A DNA stretch of 64,000 nucleotides from Blastococcus sp. HT6-30 (GTDB taxonomy: Bacteria; Actinomycetota; Actinomycetes; Mycobacteriales; Geodermatophilaceae). Positions 11,889 through 19,162 of the stretch are shown piece after piece; positions within the stretch are counted from its first letter, which is position 1; each line of letters opens with the position of its first letter. The stretch spans positions 1 to 64,000 of the forward strand of contig NZ_CP155792.1 in the NCBI RefSeq assembly GCF_039729015.1, in the 5' to 3' direction. The position numbers and the translations under genes were made by a program. The notes beneath the pieces were generated by a model. The model searched no databases. It saw only the letters and a list, made by a program, of their open reading frames with translations, and was not told where the DNA came from.

Positions 11889-14357
11889 GTGACGGAGACC
11901 CCATTCCGCGACCGCGTCGAAGCGGTCGACCTCCAGCAGGAGATGCAGCGCAGCTACATCGACTACGCGATGAGCGTGATCGTCGGGCGTGCGCTGCCCG
12001 AGGTACGGGACGGCCTCAAGCCGGTGCACCGGCGCGTGCTGTTCGCCATGTACGACCAGGGCTTCCGCCCCGACCGCGGGTACGTCAAGTGCGCCCGCCC
12101 GGTCGCCGAGGTGATGGGCAACTACCACCCCCACGGTGACTCGGCGATCTACGACGCCCTCGTGCGGCTGGCCCAGCCCTGGTCCATGCGCTACCCGCTG
12201 ATCGACGGGCAGGGCAACTTCGGCTCCCCGGGCAACGACCCGGCGGCCGCCATGCGCTACACCGAGTGCCGGCTCACGCCGCTGGCCATGGAGATGCTGG
12301 CCGGCATCGACGAGGAGACCGTCGACTTCCAGGGCAACTACGACGGCCGCACCGAGGAGCCCGTCGTCCTGCCCGCGCGGATCCCGAACCTGCTCATCAA
12401 CGGCTCCGCCGGGATCGCGGTCGGCATGGCCACCAACATGCCGCCGCACAACCTGCGCGAGGTGGCCCAGGCCGTCTTCTGGATGCTCGACCACCCGGAG
12501 GCGGAGGCCGAGGAGGCCCTCACCGCCTGCATGGAGCGGATCAAGGGCCCCGACTTCCCCACCCACGGCCTGATCGTCGGCCGTGAGGGCATCGAGGACG
12601 CGTACCGCACCGGCCGCGGGTCGGTGCGCATGCGCGCCGTCGTCACCGTCGAGGAGGACAGCCGCGGGCGGGTGCAGCTCGTCGTCACCGAGCTGCCCTA
12701 CCAGGTCAACCCCGACAACCTCGCCGAGGCGATCGCCGAGGGTGTCCGCGAGGGCCGGCTGCAGGGCATCAGCGAGATCGCCGACGAGTCCAGCGACCGC
12801 GTCGGCCGCCGGCTGGTCATCACACTGCGCCGCGACGCTGTCGCCAAGGTCGTGCTGAACAACCTCTACAAGCACACCCAGCTGCAGACGTCGTTCGGCT
12901 GCAACATGCTCTCCATCGTCGACGGCGTCCCGCGGACGCTGCGCCTCGACGAGCTGGTGCGCAACTGGGTCCTGCACCAGATCGAGGTCATCCAGCGGCG
13001 GACCCGCTACCGGCTGCGCAAGGCCGAGGAGCGGGCGCACATCCTGCGCGGTTACGCGAAGGCGCTCGACCAGCTCGACGCCGTCATCGCCCTCATCCGG
13101 AGGAGCGAGTCGGCCGACGCCGCGCGTACCGGCCTGATGGAGCTGCTCGACGTCGACGAGATCCAGGCCGTCTCGATCCTGGACCTGCAGCTGCGCCGGC
13201 TCGCCGCGCTCGAGCGGCAGCGGATCCTCGACGAGCTGGCCGAGATCGAGGCCCGGATCGCCGATCTGCAGGCGATCCTCGAGTCCCCGGAGCGGCAGCG
13301 GCAGATCGTCCGCGACGAGCTCGCCGAGATCGTCGAGAAGTACGGCGACGACCGGCGCACCCAGTTCGTGGCCAACGAGGGCGACGTCTCCATGGAGGAC
13401 CTCATCGCCGAGGAGGAGGTCGTCGTCACCATCACCCGCACCGGGTACGCCAAGCGGACGAAGAGCGACCTCTACCGGTCGCAGCGCCGGGGCGGCAAGG
13501 GCGTGATGGGTGCGCAGCTGAAGCAGGACGACCTCGTCGACCACTTCTTCGTGGGCTCCACCCACGACTGGATCCTGTTCTTCACGAACAAGGGCCGGGT
13601 CTACCGGGCCAAGGCCTACGAGCTGCCGGAGGCCAACCGGACCGCCCGCGGTGCGCACGTGGCGAACATCCTGGCCTTCCAGCCGGACGAGAAGATCGCC
13701 CAGGTCATGCAGATCAAGGACTACGGGGTCGCGCCGTACCTGGTCCTGGCCACGGCGAAGGGTCAGGTCAAGAAGACCCGGCTGACCGACTTCGACTCCC
13801 CCCGCCAGGGCGGCGTCATCGCCATCAACCTGCGCGACGGCGACGAGCTGGTCGGCGCGGCGCTGATCAACCCCGAGCAGGACCTGCTCCTGGTCACCCG
13901 CAAGGCGATGTCGATCCGCTTCACGGCCGACGACGCCGCGCTGCGGCCGATGGGCCGGGCCACCGAGGGCGTCCGCGGCATCTCGCTGGCCGACGACGAC
14001 CGGCTGCTGTCGATGATCGTCGCCCAGGAGGGGGTCGACGTCCTCGTCGCCACCGAGCGCGGGTTCGCCAAGCGGACCGGCATCGAGAACTACCCGAACC
14101 AGGGCCGGGGCGGCAAGGGCGTGCTCACCGCCGACCCGAAGGCCCGCAAGGGGGCCCTCGTCGGCGCCCTGGCGGTGACCCTCGGCGACGAGCTGTACGC
14201 CATCACGTCGGGCGGCGGGGTCATCCGGACGCCGGTCAACGGGGTCCGGCACAACAAGGACCGCGCCACGATGGGTGTCAAGCTCATGAACTTGCCCGAG
14301 GACGTCAGCATCGTCGCGATCGCGCGTACGACGGACAACGACGAGGCCGCGGCCTAG
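11889..14357 (+). CDS. gyrA: DNA gyrase subunit A
   Basis: GyrA carries the breakage-reunion and DNA-wrapping domains of gyrase. The 822-residue protein has the catalytic tyrosine in [10 protein letters not shown] (Tyr124) and a quinolone-determining region reading [12 protein letters not shown]. The Ser and Asp that commonly mutate are present, so this allele looks quinolone sensitive. The C-terminal beta-pinwheel contains the GyrA box QRRGGKG. The GTG start at 11889 gives the usual [24 protein letters not shown]-terminus. It is followed by a strong hairpin. Confidence 0.99.
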   Translation: MTETPFRDRVEAVDLQQEMQRSYIDYAMSVIVGRALPEVRDGLKPVHRRVLFAMYDQGFRPDRGYVKCARPVAEVMGNYHPHGDSAIYDALVRLAQPWSMRYPLIDGQGNFGSPGNDPAAAMRYTECRLTPLAMEMLAGIDEETVDFQGNYDGRTEEPVVLPARIPNLLINGSAGIAVGMATNMPPHNLREVAQAVFWMLDHPEAEAEEALTACMERIKGPDFPTHGLIVGREGIEDAYRTGRGSVRMRAVVTVEEDSRGRVQLVVTELPYQVNPDNLAEAIAEGVREGRLQGISEIADESSDRVGRRLVITLRRDAVAKVVLNNLYKHTQLQTSFGCNMLSIVDGVPRTLRLDELVRNWVLHQIEVIQRRTRYRLRKAEERAHILRGYAKALDQLDAVIALIRRSESADAARTGLMELLDVDEIQAVSILDLQLRRLAALERQRILDELAEIEARIADLQAILESPERQRQIVRDELAEIVEKYGDDRRTQFVANEGDVSMEDLIAEEEVVVTITRTGYAKRTKSDLYRSQRRGGKGVMGAQLKQDDLVDHFFVGSTHDWILFFTNKGRVYRAKAYELPEANRTARGAHVANILAFQPDEKIAQVMQIKDYGVAPYLVLATAKGQVKKTRLTDFDSPRQGGVIAINLRDGDELVGAALINPEQDLLLVTRKAMSIRFTADDAALRPMGRATEGVRGISLADDDRLLSMIVAQEGVDVLVATERGFAKRTGIENYPNQGRGGKGVLTADPKARKGALVGALAVTLGDELYAITSGGGVIRTPVNGVRHNKDRATMGVKLMNLPEDVSIVAIARTTDNDEAAA

Positions 14358-14386
14358 GGTGAGTAGTTAGTCACGGAAGCGACTGC

Positions 14387-14419
14387 GGCTCCGCGACGGC
14401 TCAAGGCCGTCGCGGAGCC
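14387..14419 (+). terminator. Hairpin after gyrA
   Basis: A perfect 14-bp stem (GGCTCCGCGACGGC and its complement) closes on a five-base TCAAG loop, 30 bases after the gyrA stop. No T-tract follows. It could be a terminator or partial attenuator before the DUF3566 gene. Confidence 0.6.
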
Positions 14420-14437
14420 CGGAACTGAGGGAGCGGT

Positions 14438-15223
14438 ATGGCCGCTGCGGAACGGGAGACTGGTATGAGCGACCGGACGCAGGGTTCGGTGCGCACCGAC
14501 TCCCGGACCGGGGACGGTGCTCAGCCGGCGGGCGCACCCGCCGGCGGCAACGCCTCGAAGACGCAGTCCATCCCGACGACAGGTGCCCAGCGGGTCCAGG
14601 CCCCGGGCACCGGCGCGGCACCGGTGGTCCCCCAGCCGCTCGGCGCCCAGACCGGCGCGCCTCCCGCGCAGACCGGTGCGGCTCCGGCGCAGACCGGTGC
14701 GGCTCCGGCGCAGACGGCGCCGGCCCAGGCCGCGACCGAGTCGTCCGGCCCCGCCGAGGGCTCGGGCGGGGCCGTGGGCCTCGGGGACGGCGCGACCGGT
14801 CCGGCCACCGGGTCCGCGGCGGCGACAAAGGCTGTCCGGGGGCGGCAGTCCAGCCGCGGCCCGCGGCGTGCCCGCCTCCAGCTCCGCCACATCGACACGT
14901 GGTCGGCCCTGAAGATCTCGCTGGTGCTCTCGATCGCCCTGTTCTTCATCTGGATGGTCGCGGTCGGCCTGCTGTACATGGTGCTCGGCGGGCTCGGGGT
15001 CTTCGACGCCGTCAACGACCTGGTCGGGCAGATCGGCAGCGCCTCCGGGTCGGAGTCCACCGGCGATCTGCTGACGCCCGGCGTGGTGTTCGGCGGCGCC
15101 GCGGTCATCGGCGCCATCAACATCGTGCTGCTCACCGCGCTGTGCACGGTCGGGACGTTCATCTACAACCTGTGCTCCGACCTGGTCGGCGGGCTCGAGG
15201 TCACCCTCTCCGAACGGGACTGA
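14438..15223 (+). CDS. DUF3566 membrane protein
   Basis: This 261-residue protein carries the DUF3566 domain that follows gyrA in most Actinobacteria (the position of Rv0007 in M. tuberculosis). The first 145 residues are a disordered Ala/Pro/Gln/Thr-rich cytoplasmic region with three near-identical GAAPAQT-type repeats at about residues 73-90. Two membrane spans follow, around LKISLVLSIALFFIWMVAVG and VIGAINIVLLTALCTVGTFI, and the tail ends LCSDLVGGLEVTLSERD. ATG at 14465 (GGGAG six bases upstream) is an equally good start. A role in envelope or division control is suggested only by conserved location. Confidence 0.85.
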   Translation: MAAAERETGMSDRTQGSVRTDSRTGDGAQPAGAPAGGNASKTQSIPTTGAQRVQAPGTGAAPVVPQPLGAQTGAPPAQTGAAPAQTGAAPAQTAPAQAATESSGPAEGSGGAVGLGDGATGPATGSAAATKAVRGRQSSRGPRRARLQLRHIDTWSALKISLVLSIALFFIWMVAVGLLYMVLGGLGVFDAVNDLVGQIGSASGSESTGDLLTPGVVFGGAAVIGAINIVLLTALCTVGTFIYNLCSDLVGGLEVTLSERD

Positions 15224-15488
15224 GCGAGGACCCCGTTCTCCTCACCCGGTTCGGCGCTCGGCCGTGTGTCCGGCTGCGGTATCGCGAGGGGGAGCCCGTC
15301 CGGCGCGCACCCCGACGTCCCGGGGCGCTCCACCGGCCCTGCGGGGAACGAGGGGCCGGGATGGCCGCACCGCCCGCCTTCCCCGAAGGAGGGCTCGGAG
15401 CCCGGGCCGCAGCGGGGACGGGGCGGCGGACGGGCCGGGGGCCCCTGCGGGGCGGGCTCGGGGGTCAGGTACGCTTTTCGAGGTTCAC
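15224..15488. other. Spacer before tRNA-Ile
   Basis: This 265-base stretch contains no credible gene. It is very GC-rich until about 15465, where it turns more AT-rich (CGCTTTTCGAGG) just before tRNA-Ile, the likely tRNA promoter region. Confidence 0.5.
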
Positions 15489-15562
15489 GGGCCTGTAGCT
15501 CAGGCGGTTAGAGCGCATCCCTGATAAGGATGAGGCCGGAGGTTCAAGTCCTCCCAGGCCCA
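15489..15562 (+). tRNA. tRNA-Ile(GAT)
   Basis: This is a complete cloverleaf. The acceptor GGGCCTG pairs with CAGGCCC, the D-arm is GCTC/GAGC, the anticodon stem CATCC/GGATG holds loop CTGATAA (anticodon GAT), and the T-arm is GGAGG-TTCAAGT-CCTCC. The discriminator A is followed by CC. Confidence 0.97.
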
Positions 15563-15643
15563 CCCGTGTACCGGAGCCCGTCGGCTCCGTGTTCCTCCGC
15601 ACGTCGCCTCCGCGGCGAGCGAACGCTCGAGGAGGTTCTCCGC

Positions 15644-15784
15644 GTGCTGAAGAAGCTGGCGCTGCTCGCCGCCGCGGCCGGTGCCATCACCGCCGTCCGC
15701 AAGCGTTCGTCGGGCAAGAACGAGGCCGACCTGTGGCACGAAGCCACCAGCGGCCCGGAGGCGGTCAGCACCCCTACCCGCTGA
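15644..15784 (+). CDS. DLW-39 family small protein
   Basis: This 46-residue protein lies between tRNA-Ile and tRNA-Ala. It starts with a hydrophobic and basic segment (LKKLALLAAAAGAITAVRKR) and contains the conserved NEADLWHEAT that names the DLW-39 family, a small protein conserved at this spot in Actinobacteria. The GTG start has GGAGG at 15631-15635, eight bases upstream. The N-terminus may be a short membrane anchor. The function is unknown. Confidence 0.85.
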   Translation: MLKKLALLAAAAGAITAVRKRSSGKNEADLWHEATSGPEAVSTPTR

Positions 15785-15807
15785 ACCAGGCCCCTGGGGG
15801 CCATCCC

Positions 15808-15880
15808 GGGGACGTAGCTCAATTGGCAGAGCACCGCCTTTGCAAGGCGGGGGTTAGGGGTTCGATTCCCCTCGTCTCCA
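15808..15880 (+). tRNA. tRNA-Ala(TGC), integration target
   Basis: Acceptor GGGGACG pairs with CGTCTCC (one G-T pair). The anticodon stem CCGCC/GGCGG holds TTTGCAA (anticodon TGC), and the T-arm is AGGGG-TTCGATT-CCCCT. The gene is intact. From the anticodon loop to three bases past the discriminator it is duplicated exactly at 17957-18001, so it served as an attachment site. Confidence 0.97.
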
Positions 15881-15883
15881 CTC
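15839..15883 (+). repeat. att core, left copy (within tRNA-Ala)
   Basis: These 45 bases are identical to 17957-18001. They cover the anticodon loop through the 3' end of tRNA-Ala, the classic target of tyrosine integrases. Confidence 0.85.
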
Positions 15884-16133
15884 GTCTAACCTGCGGATTC
15901 ACCTCCGTCGCGGGCTCCGGCGAGCCCTCCGACGGGGTCTCAGTCCGCAAAATGTCCGCAACTCGTCCGCAGGACGCGACCCGCAGCGCGTCCAGCCGGT
16001 CCGCCACGTCGTCCAGGTCCTCGTCGAACAGGTCGGCGACATCGATCCCGATGACCACCCCGGGCTGCTCGATGTGCTCATGGCCTTGCCCCTCGTACGC
16101 TGACGTCTCGTGCCGGGAGCTTCGCCGTACCAA
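15884..16133 (-). pseudogene. Tyrosine integrase relic 1 (C-terminus only)
   Basis: The reverse strand retains only the end of a phage-type tyrosine recombinase. DLFDEDLDDVADRLDALR followed by RVADILRTE matches the post-catalytic tail of actinobacterial integrases. The residues just before it read VIGIDVADLF where family members have a VTLDRYGHLF-like sequence, so the nucleophilic tyrosine is gone. Upstream of about 16070 the similarity disappears. In frame, translation would run into the antisense of tRNA-Ala, as is common for integrases lying beside their att site. The R-H-R-Y catalytic domain is missing. Confidence 0.7.
15943..15971 (+). repeat. Phased GTCCGCA triplet beside left att core
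   Basis: GTCCGCA occurs at 15943, 15954 and 15965, an exact 11-base period. It begins 60 bases beyond the att core, inside the integrase 3' end. This is likely a set of arm-type integrase binding sites. Confidence 0.55.
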
Positions 16134-16369
16134 GCGGTTGAAAGGTCCCTCGCCCCCATCGAACGGGTCTTGGCCTTGGCCTGCCTGGGCACCGGCAAGG
16201 TCGGCTTCAGCGAGCGATCGAAGTAGCCTCGATCCCGGGCGGACGGTGCGAGCAGCTCTCCGGTCACATCGCCGCAGTAGACGCCCAGCGGTCGGGCTGA
16301 GTGCATGGCGCCGCCAGCCTCGCTGAAGCGGGAAGCGGCTCCGATGCCCGCTGCGAACGAGGAGAGTTC

Positions 16370-17587
16370 ATGACGCTGTCCCCAGCCGCCAGGGTCGGCG
16401 TGGCCGGAGCGGCGGTGGTCGGGGTCGCTTTTGGTATGGCCCGGTACGCCTACGGTCTGACACTGCCCGACATCCGGCGGGACCTTGGACTCTCCGAGCT
16501 GGTACTCGGCCTGGTCGCCAGCGCCACGTTCGCCGGCTACCTGGCGGGCCTGCTGCTCACGGGGCCGCTTGCCACTCGCCGCGGCTCGCGCGCCCCGACG
16601 ACCGTGGGCGGGGTCTGCGGCGCTTTGGGGGCGGTGATCGTCACGGTCGCACAGTCCCCCTGGTTGCTCGCCGTCGGTGCCGTCCTGGCCGGCAGCGCGG
16701 GCGGCTGGGTCTGGGCGCCCTACTCCGACATCGTGACGCGGACGGTGTCTTTGGGGCAGCAGCCGAGGGCGTTGGCGATCATCACCACCGGCACCAGCGG
16801 CGGACTGGTCGCGCTGGGTGGTCTGTCCGCCCTCGCCGCGCTGGGCTCGTGGCGCCTGGTCTGGGGCGGCATCGCGCTCGCCGCCGTGGCTGCCGCCGTG
16901 GTGAACCTCCGGCTGGTGCCGAAAACCAGGCCGGCCCCACGCCCGGACGGGCGGGGCGGCACCTCCTCACTGGTGAGAGCGCTGCGGGTTCCGGCTGCCT
17001 ACTCCGTCGTCTACTTCGCGGTCATCGTCGTCTACTTCACCTACGCCGCGGACGTCATCCAGCGGGACGAGCTTCCGACGGCAGCCGTCCCGGCCCTCTA
17101 CGCGGCCATCGGCGTCACTGGCGTGGTTGCTGTGACGACCGGGGCCATCGCGCAGCGGCTGGGCAGCGTCAGGGTGGCGGCGCTATGCCTGATGATGGTG
17201 GCTGCGGCGCTGGCACTGCTGGGGCTGGCCAGCGACTCCCTGGCCGTGACGTCGGCCTCGGCATGCATCTTCGGCGTGGGTTACATGACCGGCTCTGCGG
17301 TGCTCGCGGTCTGGACCGCCGAGCTGGTGCCCGACCGCGCAGGCGCGGCGTTCACCGGATGTCTGGTCGTGGGAGCCCTCACCTCGGTCGCAGCGCCCGC
17401 CGTGGCCGGTGCGGTCATCCCTGGCCTGGGGCTAGGGATGCTGCTCGTCCTCACCGCCGCGGTGTCACTGCTCAGCGGGGTGGCACTGATGTGGCACGGG
17501 TCCTCGGGAGGGGGACCGTCAGCAACACCGAACCGTGAACCTCAGTGTACCGGCAGTACTCGTCCCGCACCCCCTCCATTGCGGTGA
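16370..17587 (+). CDS. MFS transporter, YbfB/YjiJ-like
   Basis: This 405-residue inner-membrane transporter has about 12 hydrophobic spans. It starts VGVAGAAVVGVAFGMARYAYGLTLPDIRRDLGLS, which resembles the YbfB/YjiJ group of the major facilitator superfamily. A cytoplasmic loop after span 6 carries PKTRPAPRPDGRGG. The substrate is unknown. The ATG at 16370 has GAGGAGAG eight bases upstream. It is the only intact cargo gene between the two att copies and its composition looks slightly less GC-rich than the core genes, consistent with transfer. The last 30 residues (GPSATPNREPQCTGSTRP) look like a non-native tail. Confidence 0.85.
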   Translation: MTLSPAARVGVAGAAVVGVAFGMARYAYGLTLPDIRRDLGLSELVLGLVASATFAGYLAGLLLTGPLATRRGSRAPTTVGGVCGALGAVIVTVAQSPWLLAVGAVLAGSAGGWVWAPYSDIVTRTVSLGQQPRALAIITTGTSGGLVALGGLSALAALGSWRLVWGGIALAAVAAAVVNLRLVPKTRPAPRPDGRGGTSSLVRALRVPAAYSVVYFAVIVVYFTYAADVIQRDELPTAAVPALYAAIGVTGVVAVTTGAIAQRLGSVRVAALCLMMVAAALALLGLASDSLAVTSASACIFGVGYMTGSAVLAVWTAELVPDRAGAAFTGCLVVGALTSVAAPAVAGAVIPGLGLGMLLVLTAAVSLLSGVALMWHGSSGGGPSATPNREPQCTGSTRPAPPPLR

Positions 17588-17956
17588 GCCCCCAAAGGTC
17601 TCTCCGACGGTAGCGGGTTGGCGGGACTGGATGGGGGGTTGGGTGAGTCCCATTCCTCCCGCATCCCGTAACCCGCTCCACCTCCGGCTGCACCGAGCCG
17701 GGGGAAGGGTGGGCCGGAGGCCCATCCCGTAGGGACGCGCAGCGCCCTTCCGGCGGCCGGTGCAGTCGGAGAGGCTGCCGGGGATGGGGGCGGACGCTCC
17801 TGCGCTGATCACGAGCTGTGGCCTGTCCAGTCCGCACACAGTCCGCAGACAGTCCGCAAAACGGCCAACGACGCCCGTCAGTGGTCGATGGCTAAAGCGC
17901 TGGTCAGGACGGTTTCTCAGTGACAGCCCACTCCGCCAAACCATCCCTCGGTCGAT
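17588..17956. other. Right arm of the first integrative element
   Basis: There is no credible gene here. The stretch includes an imperfect hairpin near 17700-17730 (GGGTGGGCC facing GGCCCATCCC) and the phased GTCCGCA triplet at 17830-17858. It ends at the second att copy. Confidence 0.5.
17830..17858 (+). repeat. Phased GTCCGCA triplet left of second att core
   Basis: GTCCGCA occurs at 17830, 17841 and 17852 within an 11-base tandem unit (CAGTCCGCACA, CAGTCCGCAGA, CAGTCCGCAAA). It lies about 100 bases before the duplicated tRNA end, a plausible opposite arm of the same attP. Confidence 0.6.
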
Positions 17957-18001
17957 TTTGCAAGGCGGGGGTTAGGGGTTCGATTCCCCTCGTCTCCACT
18001 C
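17957..18001 (+). repeat. att core, right copy (tRNA-Ala 3' duplicate)
   Basis: This is an exact 45-base duplicate of 15839-15883. It lacks the 5' half of the tRNA and so is not a functional tRNA gene. Confidence 0.85.
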
Positions 18002-18009
18002 CCCACGGT

Positions 18010-18400
18010 CGAGCTGAGCTGTTGCGGCAGGCACCGGCTCGTCGGGGCGCAGATCGCCTCAGTCGGCAGCAGGTCCGCTACTTGTCCGCGGGCGGCGGCT
18101 CCCAACGCGCCAAGGCGGTCGGCCACGTCGTCCAGGTGGTCGTGAACAGGCCGGCCTAGCGGTCCAGTGTCACGGCCGCCGACGCATGGCCGAGCATCCG
18201 CTGAACAGCTTGAGGTTGGCGCCGGCCGTGATCGCCAGAGAGGCCGCGGTGACCGCAACTCGTGCGGCGTGAGCCCGGGCTCGCCGATGGCCCGGGCCGC
18301 GGGGTCGAGCCAGGCGGCACGGGCGTTGCGGTTGCGCAGCACCGCCCTCTGCGGGGGACGGGAAGGCCAGCTCGTCCGCGGGACGGGTCGCCGCGGTCCG
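18010..18400 (-). pseudogene. Tyrosine integrase relic 2, multiple frameshifts
   Basis: Read on the reverse strand and allowing frame changes, this is the C-terminal half of an actinobacterial phage-type integrase: DELAFPSP, then VLRNRNARAAWLDP, AIGEPGLTPHELR, TAASLAITAGAN, VQRMLGHASAAVTLDR, then DHLDDVADRLGAL and VADLLPTE. At least four frame changes separate these blocks. The codon after VTLDR, where the catalytic Tyr belongs, is TAG (18158-18156). The order and spacing relative to its att copy mirror relic 1, so it is a second, independently decayed element of the same family. Confidence 0.8.
18062..18090 (+). repeat. Degenerate phased GTCCGCA triplet right of second att core
   Basis: GTCGGCA (18062), GTCCGCT (18073) and GTCCGCG (18084) keep the exact 11-base period. 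They start 61 bases beyond the att core, the same distance as the left set. Confidence 0.5.
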
Positions 18401-18404
18401 GCGA

Positions 18405-18805
18405 GCTCGTCGATGATCACCCTTTCGTGCGCGACGCCCTTCGCGACCGTGTTCGACGAGACGCAGGACATCTGCGTCGTGGGGGAATGTGAGGACGGCA
18501 CCGAGGTGCTGCCGACGGCGATCCGCACGGAGCCCGACGTCGTGCTGATGGGCGTGTCCATGCCTCGCATGACGGGCCTAGAGGCAACCCGGAAGCTGCT
18601 GACGAGCCGGCCGGACGAGCGAATCGTCATGCACTCGGCCACAGCCACCGTCGACACGGCCTGTGAGGCTAAGGACCTGGGCGTCGCCGGCTACCTGGTC
18701 AAGGGAGAGCGCTCGGACGACCTCCCCCGCATGATGAGAGCGGTGGTCACAGGACGGACCGTGTGGTCTCCGGTTGCCGCCCGATACCTGCGCGAGTACG
18801 CCTGA
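18405..18805 (+). pseudogene. Broken NarL-type response regulator receiver domain
   Basis: The receiver-domain sequence runs VDDHPFVRDALRDRV in one frame, then continues in another frame as DETQDICVVGECEDG, PDVVLMGVSMPRMTGLEA and DLGVAGYLVKGERSDDLP. Removing one T at 18452-18453 restores a continuous DRVDETQD reading. The first beta strand and start codon are missing: the 5' end abuts integrase relic 2. The phospho-acceptor Asp expected in VVLMDVSMPRMTG is Gly. The gene stops after the receiver domain with no helix-turn-helix. It is non-functional and probably truncated by the recombination that brought in the second integrase. Confidence 0.75.
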
Positions 18806-19162
18806 CCGCGGACGTCGAACGAATAGTTGTCCGGAGCAGCGTCATCGGCTCGTGGCTGCGCCCGCCGGTACTCCGCCCAGCATGAGTGGACCATCCAGAG
18901 GCCCGCTCAAGCGGGGAAGGATGCCGCCGGCAGCGGGTCGCGACCCGCCGTGCCGCGCAATTGACGCGCGTCGATTCCGGTTGAAGTGAGCTTCCAGACA
19001 CGCTCGAGCACATTGTCCAGTCGGCGAAGAGGGCACGGATATTGCCAGGAGGCTGCCCACGTCTGCAGGTCTCGGTCGTCCACGGAATGCAGCCGTCGTT
19101 CCTGGGAGCCATTCAGGACGCGCTAGGTCCGCGGGACCGAGGCGGCGCGATCCGGCGACCCA
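18806..19162. other. Non-coding spacer in accessory region
   Basis: In these 357 bases I see no credible gene, tRNA or clear repeat. The composition is mixed, with AT-richer words (ACGAATAGTTGTCCGG and GCAATTGACGCGCG) unlike the core spacers. It is probably decayed island sequence. Confidence 0.4.

Larger units (their letters stand above)
15839..18405. mobile_element. Decayed tandem integrative elements at tRNA-Ala
   Basis: Two copies of the tRNA-Ala 3' end (15839 and 17957) each precede a reverse-strand tyrosine-integrase relic reading toward its own att copy. The first unit (about 2.1 kb) carries an MFS transporter gene. The second unit is reduced to a shattered integrase that abuts a truncated response regulator near 18405. 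Both integrases have lost the catalytic Tyr, so the elements can no longer move by themselves. Sets of three GTCCGCA repeats flank the cores. The right boundary is estimated; no third core copy was seen. Confidence 0.75.

Noticed and set aside
15819-16133. Reverse-strand 104-residue frame ending VETRGIEPLTPALQRRCSAN as an intact gene
   Set aside because: The last part is the antisense of tRNA-Ala and only a middle segment matches integrase C-termini without the catalytic Tyr; treated as a relic.
17957-18001. A second tRNA-Ala gene
   Set aside because: Only the anticodon loop to the 3' end is present; acceptor 5' strand and D-arm are missing, so it is an att duplicate.
17917-18657. Reverse-strand 246-residue frame containing SGDEGNRTPNPRLAKST
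   Set aside because: This peptide is a translation of the duplicated tRNA end, and the rest covers a frameshifted integrase and the antisense of the response-regulator relic.
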